In this document: positions 34,600 through 46,556 of the stretch, piece by piece | Position numbering within the stretch: position 1 is the stretch's first letter | Layout: every line of letters starts with the position of its first letter | NCBI GenBank assembly: GCA_032209605.1 | Contig: JASFXZ010000001.1 | Coordinates: 35,778,619-35,842,618 of the forward strand | Length of the DNA: 64,000 nucleotides | Origin: Mactromeris polynyma | Taxonomy: Eukaryota; Mollusca; Bivalvia; Venerida; Mactridae | Direction of reading: 5' to 3' | Position numbers and translations under genes: made by a program | Notes under the pieces: model-generated | What the model saw: only the letters and a program-made list of their open reading frames with translations | What the model was told of the DNA's origin: nothing | Databases searched by the model: none

Positions 34600-35890
34600 T
34601 TCTCAGTTTTACATTTTGTAACAGCTATGCCTATATTGTTCTATTCTCATTTAAGACCACACATATTAGATTCTATATTAAAATCGGATGTTTACTCTTT
34701 TTGTATAGTGATTGTAATATCAACTTCTTTAAATCAGAAATGTAAACTACAAAATGATGACGTCGCCTCAGATACGTTTTACTTAAATGCACATCAATTC
34801 TAAGAAATGTTTTGTTTTCCTAATGGAAGAAAGCAAATGCTGCCCAATGACTTCAGTGCACACAAAAATCAAAGTATCAGCTCATCCAACATCTGTGCAG
34901 GTTACTAAGGTTACTCGTACCAGACCTACAGGAAGAAAGAACGTACTCGACATCTTGTGTATGTGGGAGAAAAAAGGAATGGTGAACAGCTGGAATTATC
35001 TGTTTTTTACATAAACTTAGATACCGATTTGTATTCAATAATGGGAATTTCATCTTCCCTCAACTAAAACAATGCCATGTCACTGTTATAAGGGAGGTTT
35101 GTCCGAAATCGCTTCAAAAAATATACTCCGACACGTTAATCAGGATTGTGTGATGTTTAGTCGGATTACCTTCGTCTTGTTTAGAAAACTTTTTCACTAA
35201 TTGCAGATCTATTTGTTTCAGTTTTTATGTTCTGGGACAACAATTTAAAGTCAGTATCTCTGCATGGCATTCTTCTTGCCATTCTTATAATGGAAGCCCA
35301 CTGCAGGGTGGTATAAACTTTAATATTTTAACTTACAGACTCGATTGTTGCACAATTGGAGTCGTTCTCATGGTGCATGTGGCATTTTTTCGAGGTAGAT
35401 CTCCTTATGCGTAATGGATAGAATGTTGAATCATAAAATTAATTAATGAGAGGAGCAATTATTGCTATAAAATATAAATGCTTTTCTTTCCTTCCATTTC
35501 AATTTGCTGGAATTAGTAAAAACAAGATGCCACCTCACAGGCCACACAGTTCAAAATGAACTTAATTCATAAAAAAAAGGCCATTCTTATTTGCTATGTC
35601 ATACATAGAAATGTTGAATGTGTTTAAACGCCTCTTATAATATACATACATTTCGAAGATTTTAGGAGTACGAAGATTTTCATGCAAGTCAAAGTAAACA
35701 CGCACACAATGTTCTTCTGTTTAGACTTTACTTTGTCTCTCTCTCTCTCTCTCTCTCTCTCTTACTAAAGCTTTGTTCTTTATATGACTATTAAGAACAT
35801 CCAATAAATTTTCCGTCAGTTCATCAGTTGCATTTTTGAATGAGGTTACACATTGATCTTTTATCGGGTGATGAAATGATATATTGTAAA
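34600..35890. other. Intergenic, no gene seen; contains a TC microsatellite
   Basis: AT-rich sequence. The only structured feature is a (TC)n tract at 35,731-35,761 of about 15 units. Two open frames of 75-98 codons show no recognisable domain. Confidence 0.6.
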
Positions 35891-35896
35891 AATTCT

Positions 35897-36149
35897 TCAG
35901 CAAATCGAGAGAAAAATAGGTGTGCGTGACTTTTCAGTACACAAGAAATATATTTTTAGAACATTTCGGTCAGGACTCAAATATTCACCAGAAACCTCAA
36001 TGGCCATTGCTTCTCTCTCATCCTCGTCAGCTAGATACTGTTTGCAGGTAGCCTCGCATTTTCTCAACTCATTGAAAGTTGACCAGTCTGAATATGTGTC
36101 ATTATACATTTCAGCGATGTTGTTGTTGAAAGGTTGACCTTCAGAAGTT
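35897..36149 (-). other. Unrecognised ORF with coding-like composition
   Basis: About 84 open codons on the minus strand include MYNDTYSDWSTFNELRKCEA and LADEDEREAMAIEVSGEYLS. The residue mix is acidic and polar, unlike the Phe/Ile/Tyr-rich noise frames nearby. I recognise no family. It overlaps nothing else convincing and could be a remnant of a mobile-element gene or an exon. Confidence 0.25.
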
Positions 36150-36152
36150 CAA

Positions 36153-36311
36153 ATGGAAGAAGAAGAACCAGCTTATTGGTTAATGAACAAAGACATCTTG
36201 TCAACGTTTTCTAGCATTGATACTTATCCAACAGGTACTGACATGCCGATCGACTATGTGGATAAAGAAACAGACTATATTGTACTTCTTCAGTATAGCT
36301 CTAGTGTATGA
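36153..36311 (+). other. Unrecognised small ORF (52 aa)
   Basis: Starts MEEEEPAYWLMNKDIL and ends VLLQYSSSV. It is divergent from the minus-strand ORF at 35,897-36,149, with only a few bases between them. The acidic start and balanced composition look coding-like. I recognise no domain, and chance cannot be excluded at this length. Confidence 0.2.
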
Positions 36312-37014
36312 TAGCAGCTGAATACTCATAGTAAAAATACATTATTCAACGTCTGTATTAATTAAGTCCTATTGATTAGGCCTTTTACCATCGCAAAACC
36401 AAGACTTCCAGAATAACATCTGTTGACTAGTATGTCGAATTTGTAGTAACATATTTGTTAAGTTTGTTCCCCCTATTCAAGATTTTCGTTCCACTTTGCT
36501 GAAGGAATTTATTGATATAAATAATGGTACAATTTGAACTGGCCACACATTGCCTGACTCTGCCACTTAAATCTTCATAACGAGACTATGCGAAAAATTG
36601 TAAGGTGTGTTTATTTCGAAAATAACTAATTGTTAGTAGAGCTTACTTTTGTTGCAAAACTACATCGTGCCACATTTCAGTATTCACAATTCAACGCACG
36701 TAGCACAATAACATAGATAGCTACAATACAATTGTGGTTACTATTATTGTTTATTTTTTTCAAGAAAGATAACTCTGCAGCCTAACTTAAACTTTTAAAT
36801 AAAGTATTAAAGGAAAAAGAAATTACATGCATGCCAATAACAATACTTACCAACATATTCTCTGGTTATCCGAAACACTCATATGCTGCAAATCTAAGCC
36901 TAGAAAGATATCCGAATATTGCCGTGACATCACATTGAGATAGTCATGAAATCATAAGCACGACACGACATTACGATTATGACATCATTAAACAAACTAC
37001 TGCATAATTCGAAA

Positions 37015-37200
37015 AAGAACAAGTTGCTACAGGGAACGCCACATACATAATGCCTTTCCACGCTGACCTACAGGAAAACAACATTCCATAAAACATCAGG
37101 CACTTGAGAAGCTGCAAGGGCAAATACGCAAGGGAACAGGGGCGCAATGAATGACTTGGCCGACCATGAAGAATTATTGAGATCAAACATAGTGTTCATG
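37015..37200 (-). repeat. Dispersed repeat family D, copy B (5'-truncated)
   Basis: Read on the minus strand it ends atgtggcgttccctgtagca, with tgatgttttatggaatgttg upstream, matching copies C and D closely. It lacks the 5' block. Confidence 0.7.
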
Positions 37201-37642
37201 TTTCGATTGGTTTTTTGTGCAACTCAGTATGTAAAGCCTGTGTCACACCGATACGAGTTTCGGCTACGAGTTGTGACTCGCCATAACTCCTCAGGTGTCA
37301 TTTAAGACTCGAAGCCATGTCGTTTAAACTGTTTGAATTTGTCGTGCAAGTTTTCGTCTCGTACAGATATCGTAGAAATGTGTTCAGGGGTATCGCTCGA
37401 ACATGTGTGGCAAACATGTCTTCACTTGTCGCCGCTTCTCGACTAGTAAAAAGTCGTTCGATACACTATGAGTTTAGCTGCTAGATTGGAGGACATCAAA
37501 CCGATCTCTGCTCGAGATTCGTTCGACATGAGTGAGTTTGTATCTGTTCTTTTCGACATGTCCTACATGTTGTAGGGTTTCAACAATTGAGATGATTGTT
37601 CTGATCAGAATCGTTTTTCTTGAAGATTCCAAACACTCAACA

Positions 37643-38119
37643 TCACCATTTGCACAAATGCTGACCCAGTGTACGACCAATCATGCCTTTATAGAGGCTA
37701 TTGTAGCTCTCTCCGGAAACAAGGAACCGGAGTGCAGAAACAAGGAATCGGGATGTTATGGCAAGCTTTAAACCGGGTTTGTGAGCTTCTTGATACCACG
37801 TGTCCTTCTTAGCCAATCGCTCAGAAAGTCTCTGCTCCATTTCTTGGAACAGCTCATGTCGAATACTTGCAAAGAAAATGAACGACTATTCAGTTTGAAG
37901 TTCATGCATAATACGGTAATAGTGCCCAAAGTATTTCCGTCTCTGGAATCATGGCCTGACCCAATATCTCCTTCGGGCTCTTCCATTTCTGTTTTGCTTT
38001 ATTGTAGCAGGTGGTCAATCGCAAGATCTACTTCCACAGTATCTTCTTCTATCTGGGCGAGAAGTTTTCTGATCCTCTGGGCAGGTAGATGGGCCATTGC
38101 TGTGATGTTTTACCCATGA
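37643..38119 (-). pseudogene. PIF/Harbinger-like transposase relic
   Basis: On the minus strand, one frame reads MEQRLSERLAKKDTWYQEA, then PGLKLAITSRFLVS and SGESYNSLYKGM. This resembles the conserved segment upstream of the DDE domain in PIF/Harbinger (HARBI1-like) transposases: D-T-x-[FY]-R-x-A, PG-KLA-TLR-L and SGDSY-SL. A small internal duplication (FLVSALRFLVS) and frameshifts on both sides show it is broken. The catalytic DDE region is not found. Recognition is from motif memory only. Confidence 0.5.
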
Positions 38120-38437
38120 GGTTCAAATGTGTTCATGGTCTCATTTAAAGCACTTTGTCTTCCATGAAGTGAATCTAATTATAAAGAAATATTATGAAAG
38201 TTTTCTGACATTATTATCCAATATAGTGTGAATTATTGTTACAGCTTGTCATACCGAGCTCTGTGCTCCCTCGTAAATATATACAATGTATAAGTAGAAT
38301 TTACCAATTCCAATACTGACTGTTCACACCGCCATACATTACACACAACAATGTTATAATGACAGTTAGGGAAATCTGTACAATAACAGTTCGTGACAAT
38401 ATATCTAATACGCTTGATACTTTTGTGTGATGTCTCA

Positions 38438-38691
38438 GACATTCAAACTGGTTTGTTGGTGGGAAACAAATTGAACTTCCAAGATATCAGTTGAAAACGA
38501 GGAAATTAAGATCGTTATCTTTCAGTCAGTTGTCGAACTATTTCCACGCCATAGAACATGGATATTTTCTTGTCAGTAAAAGACGTGCAAAATCGAGAAA
38601 GATAATTGATGGATTGTTTCCCGACAATTGTTCTGGGACATTATGTTCTAGAAGTGAAATGAATCGGCGACAGAAGTATTCGAGTCATTAG
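38438..38691 (+). other. Unrecognised ORF with coding-like composition, no ATG
   Basis: An open frame of about 84 codons includes FVGGKQIELPRYQLKTRK, SFSQLSNYFHAIEHGYF and RRAKSRKIIDGLFPD. It is basic and balanced in composition. No in-frame ATG precedes the conserved-looking part. I do not recognise the family. It ends just before the 66-bp minisatellite and could be a fragment of an element that the array interrupted. Confidence 0.25.
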
Positions 38692-38717
38692 TCTTAAGAG
38701 TAATTAATTATGCGTCT

Positions 38718-39318
38718 TTGTATTGTTGTAACAAAAAGTATGCACCTTCTCGGGTCACGATAGCATACTGACAACGGCAGTTCATTGTACTGTTGTAACA
38801 AAAGTATGCACCTTCTCGGGTAACGAAAGCATATTGATAAGGGCAGTTCATTGTACTGTTGTAACAAAAGTATGCACCTTCTCGGGTAACGAAAGCATAT
38901 TGATAAGGGCAGTTCCTTGTACTGTTGTAACAAAGTATGCACCTTCTCGGGTTACGAAAGCATATTGATAAGGGCAGTTCATTGTACTGTTTTAACAAAA
39001 GTATGCACCTTCTCGGGTTACGAAAGCATATTGATAAGGGCAGTTCATTGTACTGTTGTAACAAAAGTATGCACCTTCTCGGGTTACGAAAGCATATTGA
39101 TAAGGCCAGTTCCTTGTACTGTTGTAACAAAAAGTATGCACCTTCTCGGGTTACGAAAGCATATTGACAAGGGCAGTTCCTTGTACTGTTGTAACAAAAG
39201 TATGCACCTTCTCGGGTTACGAAAGCATATTGATAAGGGCAGTTCCTTGTACTGTTGTAACAAAAAGTATGCACCTTCTCGGGTTACAAAAGCATATTGA
39301 CAAGGGCAGTTCCTTGTA
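38718..39318. repeat. 66-bp minisatellite, about 9 copies
   Basis: Units contain tgttgtaacaaaagtatgca, ccttctcgggttacgaaagc and atattgataagggcagttc. Starts are near 38723, 38791, 38857, 38923, 38988, 39054, 39120, 39187 and 39254 (period 65-67). Because 66 is a multiple of 3, frames stay open on both strands (188 codons minus, 127 plus). They encode 22-residue repeats such as CYNSTRNCPYQYAFVTREGA, which I judge not to be a gene. The array abuts the broken end of a LINE at about 39,318. Confidence 0.92.
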
Positions 39319-41940
39319 TATGGAAATTTTCAATTGTTATCATTTTCTTAATGCCCCATAATTCACATCCATAAACCAAAATAGCAATCACTTTAGTATC
39401 ATAGATTTTGAAAAATGTCTTAGAACTTAGATTAGGTAATCTCAATAGATCTTTAAGTAACATGTTAACAACCTTTTTAGCCTTCAGAGGACTCAGTTCA
39501 GACATTTTAAGCATGGGACAATGTTTGACTAAAATAAATACCTACATATGTGAAACCTGAAACACTATCTAATCGTGTTTTGTTATAAAACCATTTTTCT
39601 TTGGACGACAACTGACCGACTTTTTTAATTACTAACACTAACGTTTTATTTATATTGACTTGTAATTGATTTTTGAAACTTGAAAAGTAATTGAAACTAC
39701 TTAATGCGTTTAGTTGCTTCCGTAATCCAACTATTGTGTCTGTCATCAAAGCGAACATTAGTAAAATATTTCAATAAATGAAGGGTGTAGTTGTGTACCA
39801 TGGGCATCTATGTTAGAGATTTCAGTGCCTACATCTTTTATACATAGTAAAAAAAGTATCGGGTGAAGATTAAAAACTTGTCTTAAACCGATTGACCTGT
39901 TGAAAGTTTCAGTTAAACCAGATTTGAACTTTACAGACATTTAAACTGATTTATATATTGCTTCTATTACTTGAAGCAATCTACCTTTGATATTATTTGT
40001 AGACAGTTTTTGATACAATTTAGATCTAATAACTGAATCAAAGACTTTGCGTAATTCAATAAAAGCTACTTACAGTTTTCTCATTTTTCATACATAGAAG
40101 TGTGTTAGCAACAGCCTGTAACACAAATGCATTGTCGACAGCAATAACCCTCCCTTAATCCTAATTGTTTCTCATAACTTTTGTCAAATATTTCAATAAA
40201 TGTTGTAACTACTTTTATAGATTTTGCTAAAAAACATCTAGCAGAGCTATACCTCTAAAATTATCAGGAATACTAAAACTGCCTTTTTATGAACTGGTAC
40301 CAGTATTGAATGTGTCCATGTATCTGGAAAACTACCAGACATGTATATTTTATCGAACAATTTGATAATATACGGTAATAAATAATGTAGCCAATAAACA
40401 AAATGAGCAGGGGTAAGTTTCCCTGAAGATGATTTGTCACGTTTTAAACTTTTGACTGCACAAGTAATTTCGTATGAAGTGATCTCATTATTGAGCATGT
40501 CATTTTCAATATCACTACAAACTGTAGAAATGTCGGGTATATCAAAGTTTATACTACGTTCTGCAACTTCTGTCCCAAATAGGGTTTTAAAATGTATTAG
40601 CCAGGCTTCCTCCGATATATACGGAAACCTAACAATATTGCCAGATAATTATTTAACCTTGCGGCAAAATAACATTGGATCAGACATACTTTCTTCAGGA
40701 GATTATTTTTTGGCTTTTTCAAAGTTCTACATTTTGCCCAACATACATATTTATATTTAACTTTAATTGTGTGATAAATATCAAAATCAGATGCTGACCT
40801 ACTTTTGCGATAATTACGCAAAGCACTGTTAGCATTGCGTCTGAACTTTCTACACTAAGAATCAAACAATTTATTATCTCTGTTAACATTCTTACGCTGT
40901 ATAGGTTTGACAGTAAATACTTCACTTACATCTAACAAACATTTAGTGAATGTATCTGGCACATCATCTACATTTGAGTCAGGATTATCCAACTTTTCAT
41001 CTAAATTACTAAAACCGCCATTGACAATGGAATTATACCGTATTTCTTGATACATGTACAAGATAATGTGTTTGCTATCTATCTTAACCTTATATGGTAA
41101 GTCATTGATGGTGTCACCGTCTTAACGCATAAAGGATTGATACGAAATGTTGAGATGGATAGGCATTAGTTCACATAGTGCATTAGCATCTACAGCGAAG
41201 TGTGTAATCTTATGAAATATTTAACTATTACAGATAATGTAGCCAATTGTAGTTAAAGTGCATCCACCAATATCTTTATCATCATATAGCCTGCCATCAA
41301 CAATAGATAATGAGTTTGTTTGACCAAAAGAAATTAATTCCTTGCCATATGCGTTTTCAACTGAGTCACGTGATCTACGTTTAATACATACATGTATATC
41401 ATTATTGAACAAATCAGAATAATGTTGTAGTTCAGGTATGTCATCGGCATATAAAAAAAAAATCATCTAATGTAGCTGTTCTGGCATTAAAGTCACCACT
41501 CAATGATATACAGTATTTACTGACATCAATGTCACTGTTTCTAGAACAGACAATCCATACATAACACCTTCAGTATAAAATGGTGATCCATCAGGTGGAA
41601 AATACAATGATACAAACAAAACATCTGTATCCATATCAAATAGTTCTTTCTTAGTTTTGAGAATAACACCGTATCAATAATTCTTTCCAAGTAAGTTTGA
41701 AAACAATTGCGTATTAGAACAATAACGCCACCTAAATTTCTACCTCCTCTGGCTGCTGGTTTAGCTTTGCATGTGAAACATTTGTAAAGTAACATAACGT
41801 TAGATAAATGTACATGTTCAATTAGCCAAGTTTCTTGTAAACCAATTATATCAAATTTAGGAATGTACTGTATAAAGTCAGTGTTATAAATTTTGCCATT
41901 TACACCACTTATATTCCATGAAAGGAACTTTAAACTGTTA
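39318..41940 (-). mobile_element. Non-LTR retrotransposon relic (endonuclease + reverse transcriptase)
   Basis: Reading on the minus strand, the ORF2 order is preserved. The EEP endonuclease start LSWNISGVNGKIYNTDF and FDIIGLQETWLIE lies at about 41,935-41,830, followed by KPAARGGRNLGGVIVLIRN and the SGDFNARTATLDD motif at 41,462-41,500, then SLSIVDGRLYDDKDIG. The RT follows: MSGSFPDTWTHSILVPVHKK (about 40,290), then DNFRGIALL after a frameshift, GLRQVFNLHPILFLLCIKD (about 39,850), a damaged YADD region reading MFALMTDTIV at about 39,750, and DTKVIAILVYGCELWG (about 39,380). Several frameshifts and loss of the catalytic Asp pair make it inactive. The frame stops at IENFHIQ, where the minisatellite begins. 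Clade not assigned. Confidence 0.88.
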
Positions 41941-41999
41941 ATATGTGTAGGTCCTTGGCCACAACCCTAATCTATATTACTGGAAACGTCGTTACTAGC

Positions 42000-42320
42000 A
42001 GAATAATTCATAGCCACGCCTTCTGTGTCCCCTGGAATATTCTCGTTGTTCTTCTCTTGGCGAACTCAATGTTCTGGTACCCCGCTTATAAACTCTGGAT
42101 TTGATCCCTGTATTCGCACCTGGCAGAACAACCACTTTGCCTCCTTTAATATATCCTCTCTAACCCTTTGATTTCAATTTCTGCCATTTTTTTGTCTTTC
42201 GAAGCTAGTAAGATCATTAGCAATTCTTGTCTCAGAACATCACGAAATGCAAACAGAACATCACGAAATGCAAACAGACGAAAATTGCGCTCTGGCAGCT
42301 TAAATTTTACCAAAATCGTC
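42000..42320 (-). other. Probable upstream part of the LINE relic with a 22-bp tandem duplication
   Basis: Sequence 5' of the endonuclease on the minus strand contains a weak open frame (LVKFKLPERNFRLFAFRDV) and a duplicated block agaacatcacgaaatgcaaa at 42,234-42,277. It could be the 5' UTR or ORF1 end of the element; no ORF1 domain is recognised. Confidence 0.35.
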
Positions 42321-42329
42321 CTTGCATAT

Positions 42330-45300
42330 TCCCACGATTTCGATCCTAATCATCTGGAATATTGTATACCATCATTCAGTAATACTAAATGTACTAATAC
42401 TAGTATTAACATTTATCTGATACAAATTGTGATCATGGCTTATGGTCATACACTTTCAGCATATACTATTATATACATGTATCTGTCACTTATTATTTTA
42501 TGTTCATATCAAACTAACAGAAATAAAAGAAAGAAATAATAATAGACAGTGGTAAAACTATTTCTAATTCTAGTCAGATTTTTTATTTGAATTGTCTCCC
42601 TTAGACATAAAGCAATAAAAGGGAGATAATCCCATGAAAAATCTTAATTAAACCCAATACCTTCATTTAGATCTATTTAATGCTTTGGTTGTCCGTTACT
42701 CACGTTACAAACTCAATAGGACTATTTATACAGTGCTAACTTAAATTCGTTTTAAAATAAGTTTTGACTTTATTGTTGTAATAAGCTTTCTTTATAATTT
42801 TAGAAAAGGACGAAACGGTAGATTAAGACGCCTTTACTCATGATACATCTTGTTTTTCTATAATCGTTATTCATTTAAATTTCAAGAATAATTTTAAAAA
42901 TCCCACTTATAACCCGTGTTAAAAATTAAAACAATTAGATCAATAGAATGCATTTATTAATTGTTTATATCCAGGCGATCATGTTTGTATAGATATTTAG
43001 TCGATGGAACGTTTTACTTGTTTGATGTGTTTAATGTATTTAAACATGTTCAAATGTGTAAAAGAAATAAATGCATTTCGCACATTAAGGTAACCGATGT
43101 TTCGCTTTGGCCTGACTGTTGTGAAAACTTCACCATCATTACTAATGATTGTTTGTTATGTGTCACATTTCCTTGTGTTTTTGAAATATGTGTTCTTGAA
43201 TCTATCGAGGTTAGACATGTTTGAAGGAGAATTTTAACAACCTTTGACAGGTATCATTGCGTAACCTGTCTGATCTTGTCTGAATGATATGTTGTTGCAC
43301 ATAAATATTTGTCAGAGAACATACAGAGATAGGTCATTGGTTCCATTGCACGAATAGACGATACATCATTATGCCTCACGTTGTCACAAAATATATCTTA
43401 TCAAAATTGTGATTTATATAAACACTGATTGCACGTCTGGCCTGGGAATGAATGTTTAATTGCATAATCATGTTACTCTTGGCGCAAGATCATTCATATG
43501 CTTCAGTTTTCCATACAAATGATTGATAATGCACGTCAAAGCTGTACATCTTTCAGCAATATATAACCAGAAAGTACTCTTAATGACAACATAAACACAA
43601 AAGCCTTCTGTGGCTGCTTTGATTTGAAAGTTGACGAACCAGACTTGAAACATTTCTCTTCACTCTGCATATAGTTTCTGTATGAATTGTATGTAGGATT
43701 CGTCTCTACGGCCGCGGTGCCACCATTCGGTTAGTCACGGAAGGTAGTCCGTAATAAACCTAAACTGTTTGTGTAGACAACCGTTAGGAAACCTCAGCCA
43801 TCCTTTGTCACCTAGCTTGAACCGTCTTAAGCCAACGAAATTCGTTGATAGCGTTTTAAAAATTCCAGAGACTTCAGGTTAGGAAAGAAAGCGACTTGGC
43901 ATCAAAGCCTCTGACTCCAGGAAACAAACATGAGAATCTAAAAAGTTTTAAAATTTTGAAAAATTGCATACAATACAACGACATTTGATAAAGAGATATC
44001 ATTCTCGACTAGCTAACTATTTTCGTACACGTGTACATCTCTCCTGAGACTGAAATACGGCAGATAATCCAACTATATCACGTGATTACCTTTCGTGATG
44101 CTTCGGTTCTCCGTCGCTCGTCAACTTGTATTAATATTACAACGAAATTGTCTGAGACATTTTTTCGGCACTGCGCACAATCAATAGCTTTGATGGGGTC
44201 CACTTATTGTATAGAAAAACTTTAGTGACTTGTAGGGTTGTTTTTAGAAACAACGATATAAATTATTTCCTTTTATATGGTATGTGTTAATTGTTTTGTA
44301 TGCTCGTTAACAGTCTGGAACTTTTGGTCATTTATCTTAGTGGATGTACGTCAATAAGCTTCAGACGTCGACAACGCATAACAATCGCAATATCTCTGCT
44401 ATTTCCGTACAGTTCGGAAATAGCCGAGGTGATCCGATTAAACCAATAATCGAATGGATGACCGAACCTGTCTTGTGTTTCAACGAATATCATTGATTAT
44501 CTGTCCATACATGGAATGTTCCACACTGAAAATGAAACTAACTGGTCAAAAATCTCATAATGTTTTCTTACGGCTGAGCCACTAATCCATTCCTCCGTCC
44601 ATTGCCAAATCAACTACTAGTAGTTCGACAGTATATGTAAACCGCGGAAATTGTCTACCGATAAATTTAGAGACAATAGTACAGTAACACCTCTTAAAGA
44701 CGACCTCGATATTAGACGATCTCGACATTAAGACCACCTCATTACAAAACCATAACTTCATGATCCAGTTTCTTCTTTTTTCTTCAATATTTTAACTTGA
44801 TAGCCATTCCTTCTTAGAACTACGACCGTCTCTCTTCAAAACCAATGATGGTCTTGATAATGAGTTTTACCGTTCATCACCCGATCCATAATTTGTTTTA
44901 TAGATTATTCTTCCTTATAGGAAAGAAACTTTCCAAATTCAGAAGAAGTTTTATTCTGTAACATTTGTTTGTACACGAAGCATACCTTTTACAGATTTTG
45001 ATACATCGCGTTTTGGACATTTTCTCTCTGCAACCGCGAAGTTTGATGGAAGTCGGTCCTCCAAGACATGAACGTTGGGTATGTTCTGTCTATCTCCCGT
45101 CATTTAAACCAGTTGTTATATTACAATTCCTAGCGACTTTAATACTCAGATTTTTCTATATTATGTGTCTGGGGATCAGGTGCAGAAAACGTTAACATAT
45201 AAATTATTTTTCCTACAAAGTGGCTTAATAAGCTTCAACATACAATCTCCGTCACATAAAACTCAGAAAAAAAATCGCGTCTGGTTTTTTGTTCAATGTT

Positions 45301-46250
45301 TCCAAATGATATGTACACAGTTTTAGATGACAAGTGGGGTTTCTCTTCCTATAAAAACTCACATGAATGTCCCAAGACGAAAACGAAAAAGTCCGCGTTA
45401 TTGAAGTCAATAGATAAATTATAAAAAAAATCCAGACATGTATATGATATATCGGACATTGACAGATTTAACATGAACACATTGGCTACGGCATACTAAT
45501 ACATTGATAGTATTTAAACAATGGTCATGTACACTGTTTTGATACTGGGTTACACACCGAAACTTATACAACAAACCCAGTGTAATTTTATCTACATTAG
45601 ATAAACAACATTGTTTTCTTCATTTCAATTATGGCAATTAGTTTATTGCTTTGCTGGCGGCATGAAATACGGCTTACTCGGCATAAAATGGTGGAAACAA
45701 TTCAGCAAGCGTTTCCTTGACCTTATAATGCATACAATCAATTGCAAGCACGTGGATGTAGCTGTCCGATCTCCAAATAAAGATTTTATGTTCTACTCTT
45801 ACCATTTGTTAATAGAATAAAGCAGCTTAAGTAGGAAACTCAAACCCTCTTGACTAATCTGGAATGTACAATTAGTTGCACTGGGAGGTTCATTTTCTAA
45901 CTTTCAAAGTAGAATGTTATTTCGCGATTGCGTGACTTACTAGTGAAACCGTCTATGGACTGTTCCCTGTTTTCTCTCCTAGCAATTGTACATTAATCAG
46001 GCATTATATCTGCTTCTGTTTGTCGCTTTCATGTTGTCTAGGAGAGGCATGCTATGGGATTACATTTCAAACCTCCCGTAAATTATTGGTAACCTTTTTA
46101 GACGGAATATGCTTGGCAGATGTCTTTCACAAATTTGATACTAATTCATCCTAAAACAATTGTTACAAAAACAGTCTTTGCAAACAGATCGAATTCATAT
46201 ATTGTCTCTATGTGAGCAGGAGGCATCTTTCCAAGTATTCTAGTCCTTCT
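42330..46250. other. Intergenic, no gene seen
   Basis: AT-rich, with scattered frames of 60-87 codons and no domain, splice pairing or coding bias. It holds only the MITE-like element at 44,680-44,873. Confidence 0.55.
44680..44873. mobile_element. MITE-like TIR element, family 1, copy 3 (diverged)
   Basis: Left end tacagtaacacctcttaaag with repeated gacgacctcgatattagacg; right end gatggtcttgataatgagtt then ttaccg. It shares the plan of the copies at 2,496 and 18,549 but is more mutated. Confidence 0.55.
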
Positions 46251-46354
46251 GGTATAAACTATGTATGCCTTATCCTATGCTTACATCGTCTCGAATCATA
46301 TGCAGCGTAACACTATGGGAAATTCAAGTACGAAGGATAAGCAGCCAACTACAT

Positions 46355-46460
46355 TTATTACGAGAGGCAAAATCGTCGAGGGGGTGGGGAACCTTACTCT
46401 ACCTAGATCTGAAGTTCTTGAGTTCGAATCCCACCTGAGTAGGTTGAACCTCAAACTGCA
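46355..46460 (+). repeat. tRNA-like SINE fragment
   Basis: A strong B box (gagttcgaatcccacc at about 46,430) is preceded 50-60 nt upstream by a weak A-box-like gtcgagggggtggggaac. There is no complete cloverleaf, so this is a SINE head, not a tRNA gene. Confidence 0.45.
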
Positions 46461-46556
46461 CAAATAATTATAACATTATTTATCTTCCGTCGATTGTGAA
46501 ACAAGCTAAACACCTTATATGATTTAATTTCAACGTGTAAAGGCTTGCAGCTAATG

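Noticed and set aside
38708..39274. 188-codon repeat protein on the minus strand (and 127-codon plus-strand frame)
   Set aside because: Both strands are open only because the unit is 66 bp; the repeat drifts between frames where units are 65 or 67 bp, as expected for non-coding DNA.
41405..41460. YADD box of the reverse transcriptase (LYADDIPEL)
   Set aside because: It lies in the endonuclease region just after GDFNARTATLDD, on the wrong side of the RT motifs; the resemblance to the RT catalytic box is coincidental.
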